64,000 nucleotides of DNA from assembly GCA_012295275.1 (NCBI GenBank), contig CM022672.1, positions 6,463,443 to 6,527,442 of the forward strand, written 5' to 3'. The position numbers and the translations under genes were made by a program. The notes below the pieces were generated by a model. The model did not search any database. It saw only the letters and a list, made by a program, of their open reading frames with translations, and was not told the DNA's origin. Of this stretch, positions 13,340 to 24,447 are shown one piece after another (the first letter of the stretch is position 1; each line of letters starts with the position of its first letter). The DNA is from Chrysomallon squamiferum (Eukaryota; Mollusca; Gastropoda; Neomphalida; Peltospiridae).

Positions 13340-16300
13340 AGTTCCTTATCATCAGTTCTATTGAATAATTAATGTAGTTTTGTTATTGTTCTTTCTAAGT
13401 AATCGCAATGGAAATATTTTCACATAATATGGGTACACAAAAGTGTGTTTGTGTGTGTGTGCGTGCATGTTTGTTTTCATATATGTATTAGCATTTGTGT
13501 ATTTGTGTGTGGGTGTGCGTGATCATGTGAGCATTTGAATCTTTTCATCTTATAAAAGTGAGTGTATAAATGTGAATGAGAATGCATGTGTGTATATGAC
13601 TTTATTTTAAAAACAAGTTTGGAAAAACTATAAAAAGCAATCACTGCTGCATGCAATAAATGGACCTCGCACATCTACACTGGTATATACATATACACCT
13701 GACATAAACATCCATAGGTATGGACCTCTGAAACCGATTTTCAAACAGGACATCTGTTCAATGAACCAGATGATAAATAACCAATAAAATTAGATAAGCA
13801 ACTGATAACACCTGATCCAAGGTTTTCAAGGTGATCACTTGACCATTGAACTACATTTTGCCCATGGTCATCTAAGGTCAACTACCTGATTCAGGAAAGG
13901 TCACTACTTTGTTGTTGTAACAATCCTGTCCTGTAGAAAGTATGTACTTAGAGTTACAAGAATGATTTCTAAAGTGGCTTTGTGTTTATGCTGGTTACTC
14001 TCTATAGGTTTCTTTTTCACAGAGTCTGTTTATGCACAAATAGTGAAGCCTCAGTTTTTATAGCAAAAACAGTTATAATCAAGTGAAAGGAGTTGAAAAT
14101 ATGTAATATAGTTCAAGCATTTATCATCTGTTTAAACAATGGCATTTGACAACACAATCTATAAATACAAAAGAAATGAACTCCACCCCCACCCCCCGAA
14201 AAAAAATAATCAGCTTCTTTTCAACCTTGAAACAAAGATAAGCCTATTTTGAATTATAATAAAATGGTAAAAACAAACATAAAATCGTTTCTTTTCTTTA
14301 ACTAGGCCATCTGCAATATTCCCTTAAATTTTAATTCAGTTTCTAACTCCATCAGTTCATAATGTTGATTACCGATCATCATTTCAAAGCACAGTCATGT
14401 AAATCCATATTTATGGCACTTTAAATGAATTGATTAGTTTTTCAGTTGTGTTCATTTTAACCCTTAAAACAGTTATGACTGAGGAAACAGCATCTAAAGT
14501 AGTGACAAAGTACAGTTAATGATTTGCACTTATTAACACTTGCTTCTTGTAAATAACAATCAATACGGTGGCTTTATCCTCACTATGCAATATCCAAATG
14601 TTCATAAAATATTTAATAAACAGTGAAGAAACAGTTTTCCCCAGCTATCCAGAAAACAACCCAAATTTCCTATGAAGTATATAACCTTTCAATAATGTCA
14701 GATGTATTATTCTTAATTCAGATTTATTAAGGTAAAGTATTTGAAAAAATAAAAATAAAAATAATAATTAATAAATAAATAAAATAATAATAAAAAATAA
14801 ATAAAATAAAATAAAATAAAATAAAATAAATGTTTCTGTTTTGCACCAATGAAACATTACTTCCATATATATGTATACATTTTATTTATCACACAGATAT
14901 AAAAATAGTTCTTTCAAATGCAGAAGACACTCTTACTTATTGTAAATACAAGACACACATTTAGTTTCATACAATGTAAATAATGCAATAGATTCACTGT
15001 TAACATAAACAGAGTAATAATATAGCAGATTTTTACACACGCACACACATACAGAAATCCATCCATTCACATGCATGCAAACAATAATTTTTCATACAAA
15101 AAAAAACTGCTTTCAAAGTTCAATCATTTAATGCAGCTCAGAACAATCTTAACAGTACTCTACCATGTACAAACAATAAAATAACATTTGTTTGTAACAC
15201 AGAACCAATTATTTATTTAAATTTAATCATCTCCACTGTCCTGTTCTACGGGTTCATTCATACATAACATCACGGATCATCAAAGACCTAGCAATTCATT
15301 TGGGGAATAAATATTACTTGTACTGCTGCACTCTTGAGAACCACAAAAATAACTAAAACGTCATTCAGTTTCAGCGGGCTGAAGTTACAGATCACAATTC
15401 CGTCCCCAGACACTGTCATTCAGAGAGAATCCACACAAAATCCCAGACGCAGGTAAGAACGAGAAGTGGAAAAACAAAAACAGACATTTCATTGAAGTGA
15501 TCTCAAAGAACTGAGATTGGCAAGTCCTTTGAGTCTTGGGACTATCGATTCAGTTACACAACAATAACCAAGAGCCATTTGTCCACGGAACAATGCATAA
15601 TAGAAGAACCATTAAGTGCTGTTTTAACAACGCCCACACTACCATATTAAGCTGAATTATAACTATTTTTTTTTACTATTTTTATTTATTTGATCTACAT
15701 ATTGTGGTCTATGAGCAATGTTAATGAAGCATACGTTGTAATGGTATTAACATTTCAGTTGAAATATTTATGTAATGAATGGAAAATGCTGTTTCATGGA
15801 AACAAAAAGATAAAAGGCTTTGTGTAGAAATTTGTTTTAAATTACATCCAAGAGTAAAAACATCTTGCTAAATGAAACAAATTTCTGTACTAGGTCAAGC
15901 CATATCAATTACTCTCTCTTAATTCACTTCATCATATTAAGGGAACCATCAGTTTAGTTTTAAATGAGTAAACAAAACAAAAAAAACCAAGGTAACCCCC
16001 CCCCAAACACCAAAGAAACAAAATATAAAATAAAAAATTAAATCTATCTAGTGAAATAATTTCAATGAATTTTTTATTATTTATGTATGAATTTCTTTAA
16101 ACAAAAATCTACAATGAAAAATGTAATAAATGTCATATAATTATTTGTTTTTTTAAATTATTTATGTAAGCATTTTCCTTAAAAAAACAACCTTTAAGAT
16201 ATGGACAAAAACGAAAATTCAACTCTAGTTATACCTAGTACCACAGTATTTGAAAACAAATCAGTAAGACAAATCTAATAAGCTGGAATACTGACAGACA

Positions 16301-16704
16301 GGTTACAAGTTTAGCAAAATGAATTTTATTCAGCATCACACTGTTCATGGAGTCAATATCTCAAACACAGAAAATGGCCACTGAACCATTTCTTTCCAGC
16401 TGTTTATGCCTCAAGCATCGATCTGCTGGCTCACAAATGATGGTTCCAAATTATCATTGCCTAGGTGATTGGTGTGTGACGTCAAGTTCTGGAACCATTT
16501 TGGCAGTCAATAGACTGTCATGGCAACAATATGGTGGCCAGAACTGATCGATATCTCTGAACAGAGTCCATTGATAATCAATGTGGAATAGGTAAACAGT
16601 AAAGCAAGAGATGGTTTGGTAAAACAGGATCATTTTACAAATTAGTTAATTAAAATACCTTCATTGTTAAAATGCCAGAGGCAATTGTAGGTTTCCTCAT
16701 TCTT

Positions 16705-16735
<31 letters not shown>

Positions 16736-16760
16736 CAGATTTTTTTTTTAAAGGTAGATT

Positions 16761-16803
<43 letters not shown>

Positions 16804-18482
16804 CAATATTTTTACTTCCACATATCTACTGATCAAAAACAACAAAAGAAAAATACATTATTCTACTTGAACATAAAAAAAGAATAAGCCTGCAGCACAC
16901 AATAAGAGAAATTCTTGGAGCAGTTTACTTTAAAGTTCAATAGTGTTTTTTCTCATTTTTTGTTCTACTGAACTATTTACTATTTAATTAATATAGATCA
17001 GGAACTCATCTGAGGTTTATAAATAGTCCTTGCAAAATAATCTTCAGGATTGTTGAAAAAAATAGGTCTTAAAAGAAATGTAATAACAAATCAATAATGT
17101 AAAGTGAAAAAAGCTTCTTTTTTTCCATCTTCTTTTAAAAAATTATGATTAATCCAATTTAATGAATTCTTTGATCTAGATAAGTTTATTTAAATGTCAA
17201 ACGATAATTCTATGTTTTCATAGAAATCTATTCAAGCATTACGTATAAATGCAATAAAATATTAAACTGTATTGTATTTTTATAATCAATGACATGATTT
17301 TGTATTATCTTGAACTTAAACTGAAGACATCAGGGAGTGTACTGTAGCTGGATATAAATACGGTAAGAAAACTTTCTCAACAGTAAAATGTACCGGTAAG
17401 GATTTGTAATGATGAAATGAAGAAGTAAAACACAGAAAACACAGATTTTACCTTTATATATTCTTCAATATAGTGAAAAAAATTAAAATATTTAAAAAGT
17501 GTTGTTTCCGTTTTCTTAAATTAAAGATGGCACTGTTTGCCAAAGTCAGGGCTGCTTTTGTTTGATTTTGAATGATTAAAAATAAATGAGTGAATACATT
17601 TGGCTATCTGGATATCAGAAAAGTCATAGTTAATTACGGCTATGTAAAATTTAAATTAAAACCAGTATTTGGTTGTACATAATAATAGTTACTGGAATAA
17701 TGTTGTAAAAGCTGTACCAAGTTTTCTAAATGCTGACGTGACAATGTCTGTTAAAAAGTCACATTTTTGGATGTATATTTAAATCACAATTTAAACAGCT
17801 CTCAACATCAAATATAATAAATTTAAAATGAAAAACAAAATGTATTTTATCTTATGTCTAATTAAGTTTATATTCAACCATCACCAATTCAAAAATAAAT
17901 ATAAAAAAAAGTAAGATTTACCCAATAAGTAAAACTTGAGAAATAAATTTAACAAAGACTTGAACACAAAAATAACCAAGATGATTCCATATTTAATGAA
18001 CATAAAAATTCTGTATTTTTAAATCATGCACAATATATTTTTTAGGAATGGAAAAATGAAGTTCAAATAACTCTCAGCTTAATGCCAAAACGTGAAAAGA
18101 AAACAAAAATTATGTTCTGAAAGACCTTTAAACTTTATCATAAATATCACCATTCATGGAGAAACTAAGTCCAATAAATAAACAATGGAAGCTAAAAGCA
18201 ATATGGTGTACAAGCCAGTTGTTTCTCGTAAGTACATATAAGCCTACAAGGAAGTTGGAAGTTTAACAGAGACATCTGGTGGGAGATTATTGATTTCATC
18301 TTCTTTACGAATGGTAGGACACCACACAAAGCAGTTGAATGTTTATTAATGAGAGCACATAACAGTTGTGTATGTGGCAATCACAGTAAATAGGACATCG
18401 ATCTGTCATGATCACACAAAAAAAAAATTCTACCATTATTCTTCATTGTGATTCTTCAAAAAACATGATATAAAACTGGTAC

Positions 18483-18530
<48 letters not shown>

Positions 18531-21500
18531 GTTATATTATTATTATATTTTATTTAATTATTTTATTTATTCTTTCTTTTTCTTTGAATTGAAAGTTTAT
18601 AAAATATTTTATTTTTAAATATAGTTTCTTGTTTTACACACATTAATTAGCCAACTAATTAAATAACAACATTTACTACAGATTCATATTCCATCTGAAC
18701 TAACATTCTTTCTCACCTACATCTGTATGCTGTTAAAAGAATTTATTATTAAAAAATAAATAAATAAAAATTATATATATATGTATATAAATATAAATAT
18801 GAATTCAGTTTTACTATTTCTATATGTAAATGTCTGCTTGAAATTGGCAAAGAATGATTCTTCTAACCATAATTTAGATTTAAGCCTAAGTGCTTCTGTC
18901 ACAGTTTCACACTGGTTCACGTATAATATATTTTTATATAGGCCTAAAGAATCTGGATAACCTGTATTAAGATCATACCTGGATTAGAATCATACAGGCA
19001 AGAAAATTGAGTCTTGAGTTAATCAGTTATGTTTATGAAGAAGAGAAAAAAAAAAAAAGAAGGTAATTAGTTAAAATTACTAGAAAGTACTAATCAGGTA
19101 CACTGTGCTGAGTTAATTAGTTCGTCACAGCCAGCTAGTGAAAATTTCCTTTATTTAATTAGCTGACCATACTGTCAGATTTAAAGGTGATTTTAAGTAA
19201 TAAACCAACAGGATTATCTCTGGTGAGGTTATTGTACTGAATAATTTTGTAATGATAGTGGTCAGATGTGGTCAAGAGTTGTAATTATATTCTTCATTAT
19301 CATTACACAGGTTCAGTACCCAAACTGGTAATTTTGTTAGGGTTGAATGACCGCAAACTCCTTCGCACAAAAACAAGAAAAACAAAAACATCAAGTTTCA
19401 AATCTCACCTTTTGAAACCACCACTGAAAAGAGAATTACAAAATAATCCCTCAGAACGTTTAGAAACTAAAAACAAAACCTTAAGAATAGTTTAAATGTA
19501 CATAAATTTTTGTTCTTCACATTAAAAATGATCAATAAAATGAACAGTAAAACATTTCGTTTCTGTTATTATTCCATGTTCGTTTTTAACTATCCCTTGG
19601 TGATCTATCTTGGATGGATTTTACTTTTGTTATTACAACAACAAAAAATACATTCAACATGTTCTTTCATTTTCTTTAATTTATATACAAGTTAACTATC
19701 TGTCTTTAGTAAACTACTATTAAAAATAATTCTTAAACTTTATAATCATTTTTAAAATAAAAATTCTGCTAAGCTATTTCATTAAATATATTTAATCATT
19801 TAATGTCTAGTGCTGTACAAAGACATGAATGTCCAGTTTTGTGACAAGACATGAATGTCCAGTTTTGTGATAAGACATGAATGTCCAGTTTTGTGATAAG
19901 ACATGAAAGCCCAGTTTTTTGATAAGACAGAATGTCTAGTTTTGTGATAAGACATGAATGTCTAGTTTTGTGATAAGACAGAATGTCTAATACTGTTGCA
20001 AGACATGTAAAGTCAGGTTTATTTTCCCATTCTCGTCTAGGTGTGTCAACATTACTGTAATTCTTTTTCTTAATCTCCTTATAACTAAAAATGGAACCAC
20101 AACAAGTCTTTCCTAATCTGCTTTTACTAATAAGCATTTATTGGCTGGATGACCAAATGACCATTTAACATCAGATAATATTAAACTGATATTAGGTGCC
20201 AGACATATTTCTTTTCTTTTTATTTTCATTTATTAATGTGTTTGTAATAATTACACCTTTAAATAAAATATGTAGTCAGGCTGAATGTTGTATTTTATAA
20301 CCCACTGGCTGCCCCAAGACTAGATTCTAAGAATCTTTCCTGAACTAAATGTCTAAATAAGGTACAAAAATTTTGAAAATCAAAAGAGAATGTATTTATG
20401 ATACTAACAAATTTAAAAACATAAAAGCAAAACAATAAATAAAATAGTAACAACAACAATAGTAATAACAATAATAATAATAATAATAACACTAACAATA
20501 ACAGTATTAGAAAAACTATTAAGATTTTCCATTTTAAAATGTACTTTTCTAAGGACTGAAAAATTACGTTTTGAGAAATGAGAAATTTAATTATAAATGT
20601 TTCTGTTTTTACAAGAGAATATGAGTTTCATTTCTTTTTTTCTTCTAAATGTTTTCTAAAAAATGTCATTGTTATTAGTAGTATTTATTTTATTTATTTA
20701 TTTATTTATCTACTAAATTACATAGGTTTTCTTACATGTGTCAAGTATGTATGCAGTTAGACTGTGAAATCATACATTTCTAAAATAGCCCAGTCATTTA
20801 ATTATTTATATTTTAATCAATGCTCTTTTTGATTCTAATTTTTAATTTATTTAATATGTGCATTATCTACTGTAATATTTATGTCAATGTTTCAGAAATG
20901 TGTTACAGCTAGTAGTAGCTACTGCCAGATGTTGACTTTTTTTACAATATTCAACTTTAAGATTATGTACTAGATGCACTACAACATTGTTTTTATTATT
21001 ATTTTTTTTTTTTAAATTTCAACTTAATATGAAATTCAATTTTTAGTTTTAACAACACATAAAGAACAAAGAAGTCTTTAATGAGACACCAACACATTTT
21101 TCTGTGGATAATGATTTGGTGTCAGATTTTGTGTAATAATGATAAAAAAGAAAGGAAAATTGCTGTCCTGGACTGTCCTCAGTGACTACTATTAAGAGAT
21201 CTAATACATATGTGTATTCCCACGCACAGCAGAACAATACAATTTAGTATGGAACACTGACTGGAATGGGCAATGCATAAACAAGTATATGAAAAGGAAT
21301 GTTACAGTAATATAAACTATTATGTGTATAACTAAAATTCTTCATTATTTGTTAATATCTTAATAAATAAATAAAAAAATAAATAATTTAAAAAAAAAAT
21401 TAATAATATTCTATAGCTGTATGTGTATTAACTATTAACAGAACAAACAATACTTTCTTCTGCTACTTGTTGACTTGATCTAAAACTTTCATACTGATTC

Positions 21501-23295
21501 TATTTATAACAACAGCATGACTACACTGAAAAGTAACTGATGGATAACAAGACAAATGCATTAATCTGCTTTCAAGCAATGAATATACATACATACACAG
21601 AATGATTATAAACGACAATGGATGCACAATACTTTCAAAAGGAAATGACAAAGGATTTATTTGAAGCGATATACAGAAGTTGATAAATGAGTTAAGAGAG
21701 AGGCAGTGACAGAAAAAGAAACAAAGCAAAAAAGAAAGAGAGAAGATAAGGGATAGTTGCTTATATGATTGAGTTCATTAACAATTATAAAAATAGCACA
21801 TTCAAAACAGAAGATATAGTTTATACATATATCAGTTTTAAGAATGAAACTTCAATCATCAAGCTTCCAATATCATTTAATAAATCGTAACACACACATA
21901 CACACTTAAAAAACAAAATAAATTCAAAATATTTATTATATTCTATTTGAATTGGTGTTTACTGCAATGTATATCAGTGTAAATTTGCTTGTGAAACACT
22001 GGTCTTTCAGCTTTAATTAGACCCAGTTGTTTGTTGATTACGGTGAATGTGATAATCTGGATAAGAAAACTTGCAAAATAAAATTATAACATACTGATTA
22101 TTATATGTATCTTTCTCTTAAAAAAATAAAAATAAAAATTATATATGTATGTATGTATGTACACACACATTTGATTTATTCTTGTATTAAAAAGGAGCTA
22201 TATATGCCTTACAAAACAAAACCAGATTTTTTTTTTTTTTTTATCACCAGCCAAATGAAACATTTAACTAATCTGAAATAATTTTTAATTATTATTTATT
22301 TTATTATTCTTATTTCTGTGTATGGGAGGTTTATTTTGTTGTCTTTTTCTTTGTGGCAACGATATTTTATATATATCCATTGAAACTCAAGTTTTCAATA
22401 TATATATATATATAATCATTTTAATTAACAATTATGCTCATTAGTGGATCTAAGTTTTCATTAATTGCTATATAATACCTTCATTGATGTACCACAATAG
22501 CTGAATTATCAATATACGTTTTAAAAATCAGTCAATAATATTGCAAGCCATTCATTATAAAATAGTAATCAAATGATTAATTAAGTCTGTTATTTAACAG
22601 AAAACCTAATTATGATAAACTAAAATTTAAATAATGCACACAAATATTAAAATACTTTGGAGAATATAACATTAATTATTAAAATTTGTTTAATATGGTT
22701 AATTTTATACAAAAATGAATTTCAATATTATTATGTTGACATCTGTCAAACGGATATATAATGAAATTAATTTTAAAAATATATTCTTTTCACAATATTA
22801 TTATTATTATTATTTTTTTTTATTAAGAAAAGTATTGGTTTTTATTAAAAAAAAAAGGTTTGCAAATAATTAATATATTTTGCAATGATATAATAAAGTT
22901 ATACTATTGTAAGGTAAAGTGACATTCATCAGTAATAATTAGTAATTACCATTATCATGATTATGTTCACTGGTTGAAGTGGTTCATTTACATAATTTAA
23001 TTTTTTTTACGTATGTATATATACAAATTGTAAATTAAAGCTATAAAGAAATATACCTACTAGTCTATGTAGGTGCATGTAGAAACAGATTTAAGTAAAA
23101 ACAAATACCCAAAATATAAATATAACAATAACATCTGTTTCATGTTTCATAGTAATACAGCGTATTTGTGTGTCGTATGTGTCAAAGAGCATTGCGTCGT
23201 TTTCAGCTGTTCTTACCTTCAAATCTTGCCTGTGCTCCCGTCCAAAACTCTAACACAGTTAGCAGCAGAAGGGTTATTAAAAACTGCCGCCACAT
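2024..23295 (-). CDS. NPDC1/CAB-1-like single-pass membrane protein gene (3' end not in window)
   Basis: Five exons were joined by reading minus-strand splice sites: 23217-23295, 8599-8658, 4888-4941, 2979-3248 and 2024-2090. Every junction before the last is phase 1, so the frame stays open throughout. The product starts with a cleavable signal peptide. A short acidic ectodomain follows, with the stretch EDIDKYENILNLLTKRLQ and a Pro/Thr-rich stalk that contains an N-A-T glycosylation sequon. One transmembrane helix then ends in VCWYK or VCWYN. Known family: NPDC1 (C. elegans CAB-1) are neuronal single-pass proteins with a signal peptide, a Cys-rich segment, an acidic E-D-x-I/L-D helix and a helix ending near C-W. 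Inference: this is the family member here. Against it, I could not find the Cys-rich exon in the 14.5-kb intron 8659-23216, and the conserved cytoplasmic tail is absent, presumably left of position 1. Another type I neuronal membrane protein remains possible. Confidence 0.55.
2189..2230. repeat. (TGTA)n microsatellite
   Basis: A run of tgta/tgtg tetranucleotides about 100 bp beyond the acceptor side of the transmembrane exon. Confidence 0.8.
2979..3248 (-). CDS. Stalk exon of NPDC1-like gene
   Basis: A 270-nt phase 1-1 exon that starts after tctcattgcag and ends at CATTG before gtgagt. It encodes about 90 residues: acidic DDEDKKMISNIRS, an Asn/Ser-rich part, a P-D-P-P-P-P-D run, then a Thr/Ala-rich section with an N-A-T sequon and a Gln/His patch (QPQVQQKH). 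The end, NAVFIG, runs into the transmembrane helix. Composition suits an extended glycosylated juxtamembrane stalk. Its 5' edge borders a tandem repeat that carries copies of the same splice acceptor (3240-3670). Confidence 0.75.
3240..3670. repeat. About 90-100-bp tandem repeat carrying splice-acceptor copies
   Basis: Five or so units repeat the pattern ctgcaatgagatt or ctgcagcaagatt, then an attttag(tt) segment, a ctgacaaattttaatta part and actgatctt. Marker positions of the ctgca core are near 3249, 3344, 3438, 3533 and 3609. The first unit overlaps the true 3' splice site and the start of the exon at 3248. Each later unit carries a decayed copy of that junction. Confidence 0.75.
4888..4941 (-). 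CDS. Acidic-helix exon of NPDC1-like gene
   Basis: A 54-nt phase 1-1 exon with a tttatttcag acceptor and a gtatga donor. It encodes (E)DIDKYENILNLLTKRLQ, a likely amphipathic helix. Together with the next residues (DDED) it resembles the conserved E-D-E-I/L-D-x-L helix of NPDC1 ectodomains. This is one of the two main reasons for the family call. Confidence 0.65.
5300..5450. repeat. About 42-45-bp tandem repeat
   Basis: Units begin with agtgactgctc/aatgactgctc and end with an A+T-rich part. Four copies are recognisable. The overlapping open frames here on both strands are by-products of the repeat. Confidence 0.7.
7010..7790. repeat. Long diverged minisatellite (about 35-50 bp unit)
   Basis: Nearly 800 bp of imperfect copies of gttacagaatgaatgattag followed by atatacagacagtg. 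Roughly 15-20 copies vary in length, in the intron between the exons at 4941 and 8599. Confidence 0.75.
8179..8229 (-). CDS. Possible cassette exon of NPDC1-like gene
   Basis: A 51-nt open segment on the minus strand reads (A)DCELVKTPGLEAVDST in phase 1-1, the phase of its neighbours, and lies between the exons at 8599 and 4941. The acceptor (ctatagaaacag) is poor in pyrimidines and the donor (gtggta) is weak. It is therefore either an inefficient alternative exon or chance. Confidence 0.28.
8599..8658 (-). CDS. Internal ectodomain exon of NPDC1-like gene
   Basis: A 60-nt, phase 1-1 exon bounded by a tttttatttcag acceptor and a gtatga donor. It encodes (E)IEPAEFVSQNDKTVKRNNE, a charged hydrophilic segment without Cys. 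Because it is symmetric it could be skipped without a frameshift. Confidence 0.6.
8732..8759. repeat. (AC)n microsatellite
   Basis: A perfect dinucleotide run, 70 bp upstream (minus-strand sense) of the exon at 8658. Confidence 0.9.
10360..10427. repeat. (AAT)n microsatellite
   Basis: About 22 perfect AAT units in the large first intron of the NPDC1-like gene. Confidence 0.9.
10861..10910. repeat. Poly-A run
   Basis: Almost 50 consecutive A residues, broken only by one T near the start. Its exact length in the assembly may be unreliable. Confidence 0.9.
13283..13336. repeat. Compound (TC)n(AC)n microsatellite
   Basis: A (TC) run of about 14 units switches directly to an (AC) run of about 13 units. 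Confidence 0.9.
16706..16796. repeat. Poly-T and (AT)n tracts
   Basis: Two T runs separated by cagat are followed by a (TA)n run at about 16766-16794. Confidence 0.85.
18244..18403 (-). pseudogene. Degenerate TRIM-type RING-finger fragment
   Basis: On the minus strand two frames together spell the second half of a TRIM RING finger. One frame reads CHIHNC then, in a shifted register, CALINKHST. The other reads CPTIRKEDEINNLPPDVSVK followed by LPTSL and a stop. In intact TRIM proteins this region runs LPCxHTFCxxCLxxH, then FxCPxCRxE and a short Leu-Pro segment. Here one zinc-ligand Cys is Ile, at least one frameshift is needed, and no B-box follows. It lies within an intron and is probably a dead retrocopy or gene scrap. 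Confidence 0.4.
18485..18528. repeat. (AAT)n microsatellite
   Basis: About 15 AAT units, followed by A+T-rich low-complexity sequence. Confidence 0.9.
19800..20012. repeat. 26-28-bp minisatellite
   Basis: About eight copies of a unit like gacatgaatgtccagttttg followed by tgataa. The minus-strand open frame with repeated LDILS/KTGHSC peptides is an artefact of the repeat. Confidence 0.85.
23217..23295 (-). CDS. Exon 1 of NPDC1-like gene: signal peptide
   Basis: On the minus strand an ATG at 23295 opens 26 codons: a short basic start (MWRQ), a Leu-rich hydrophobic core (FLITLLLLTVLEF), then a small-residue cleavage region (TGAQA) and RFE. The exon ends in GAAG followed by a gtaaga donor, leaving phase 1. 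This matches the entry phase of the exons at 8658, 4941 and 3248. The start is the only ATG before the hydrophobic core, and a CpG-containing promoter stretch lies directly upstream. Confidence 0.75.
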
Positions 23296-23412
23296 GGTAA
23301 TCTCTCCTCCCCTCTTACTCAAATTTATTTACTCCATTTCTGTGATCATTTCAGCCATACTGTCACACAGACCCTCGCGGGTTCTCGTTCAGGTTACGAC
23401 CGAGAAATGGAT

Positions 23413-23420
23413 TGACGTCA
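23413..23420. promoter_or_regulatory. CRE (TGACGTCA), NPDC1-like side
   Basis: A perfect palindromic CREB/ATF site 117 bp upstream of the NPDC1-like ATG, in the proximal promoter position. Confidence 0.6.
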
Positions 23421-24334
23421 TCAATTATTAAGAAATACTATCAACTGTACAACCGCTGATAGTTTATCAATGACATCTTATAGAAAGTATATCAGATAAG
23501 ACCGGTGTGATTTTAATTTATGTCATCAGATGTTTTAATGTTCTATTAAATGTGCTTATTTTGTTACGAATTTTTGTGTATGTATATTAGATATTTATTG
23601 TAAAAAAATATTGTAAGAAAAAATATTAAATAAACTGAAACATAAAAGAAAGATAAATGAATAAACAAAATGAATTGAAAACGAAATTTAGAATATTGAT
23701 ACCTAAGCATTCAGCCGGCAACTTTGGACCATAGGTGGACAGGATTTCTGAACTTATCAGATTTCTTAAAAATATAAAATGTATAGTGAAAAATAAAGAA
23801 TAAAGTTGTATTTAACAGATACAAATTAATACACTTAAAATTGTTGAAATACGTGTATAGAATACGCTTTTCACTAGCTAATTGCATTTCTTATAGTCCT
23901 GTAGACATGAAGATATATGAAAATGAGGATAAACTGAAACAAATAATCATTTATTGAGAGATGATCACTTGTACAAAGTAAGTCTAATTCAAAAGAAGTC
24001 AGTTTCGAAAACAGCCCGTTTTCAGGATTTTTCGGATTTGTGGAAGCAGGTTAAATAGTTCAGTACATGTAATATCTTTTGAGATATAAAACACTATTTT
24101 CTGTGACTTTTGTAATTTCGCACTCATATTAATTATGTATGTAATTATAACGTAGATCTGACAGCACAGCACCTACCACAATACACACATAACTGACATT
24201 AACACTACAGATATGAAAATACCAAAAAATAAATATGATTTAATGGTAGGTAGTAGCACCTAACAAAAAACTTATATTATTTATATAATCAATAAAACAG
24301 TCCAAAAATAACGTTAGTGTTATTATCAAACAAA

Positions 24335-24342
24335 TGACGTCA
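24335..24342. promoter_or_regulatory. CRE (TGACGTCA), middle
   Basis: A perfect CRE 62 bp from the next one, on the DOK-like side of the divergent promoter. Confidence 0.55.
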
Positions 24343-24396
24343 GTTTGTAAAATTGAAATAAAGTTACTGATAGGAATATAGTATCAAGGGTTCTCG

Positions 24397-24404
24397 TGAC
24401 GTCA
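24397..24404. promoter_or_regulatory. CRE (TGACGTCA), DOK-like side
   Basis: A perfect CRE with favourable flanks (cgTGACGTCActcg), 43 bp before the DOK-like ATG. It could lie in the core promoter or in the 5' UTR. Confidence 0.6.
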
Positions 24405-24447
24405 CTCGTGGTAAACACGGAAATGACAACAAGCATAGAGTGTGAGT

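Larger units (their letters stand above)
8660..23216. other. Large first intron of NPDC1-like gene
   Basis: 14.5 kb with microsatellites, the TRIM-like pseudogene scrap at 18244 and the 26-bp minisatellite at 19800. I searched the minus strand for a Cys-rich phase 1-1 exon and found none that convinced me. Confidence 0.6.
23296..24447. promoter_or_regulatory. Divergent promoter between NPDC1-like and DOK-like genes
   Basis: The two start codons face away from each other, 1,152 bp apart. The segment is noticeably richer in CpG and G+C at both ends (for example cctcgcgggttctcg near 23373) than the surrounding introns. It contains three perfect TGACGTCA palindromes. No TATA box at a convincing distance was seen. 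5' UTR lengths are unknown. Confidence 0.6.

Noticed and set aside
15391-15452. Plus-strand exon-like piece reading ITIPSPDTVIQRESTQNPRR, between ttacag and gtaaga
   Set aside because: The acceptor has a poor pyrimidine tract, no neighbouring exon or gene exists on that strand, and 62 open bases are easily chance.
16664-16706. Minus-strand peptide NEETYNCLWHFNNE before a gtattt donor
   Set aside because: It is in the wrong phase for the NPDC1-like gene, and a poly-A stretch stands where the pyrimidine tract should be.
19796-20137. 113-codon minus-strand open frame with repeated LDILS/KTGHSC peptides
   Set aside because: It is a translation of the 26-28-bp minisatellite and has no splice sites or start context linking it to a gene.
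23073-23431. Plus-strand open frames across the first NPDC1-like exon
   Set aside because: They are shadows of the minus-strand signal-peptide exon, with no signal or domain of their own.
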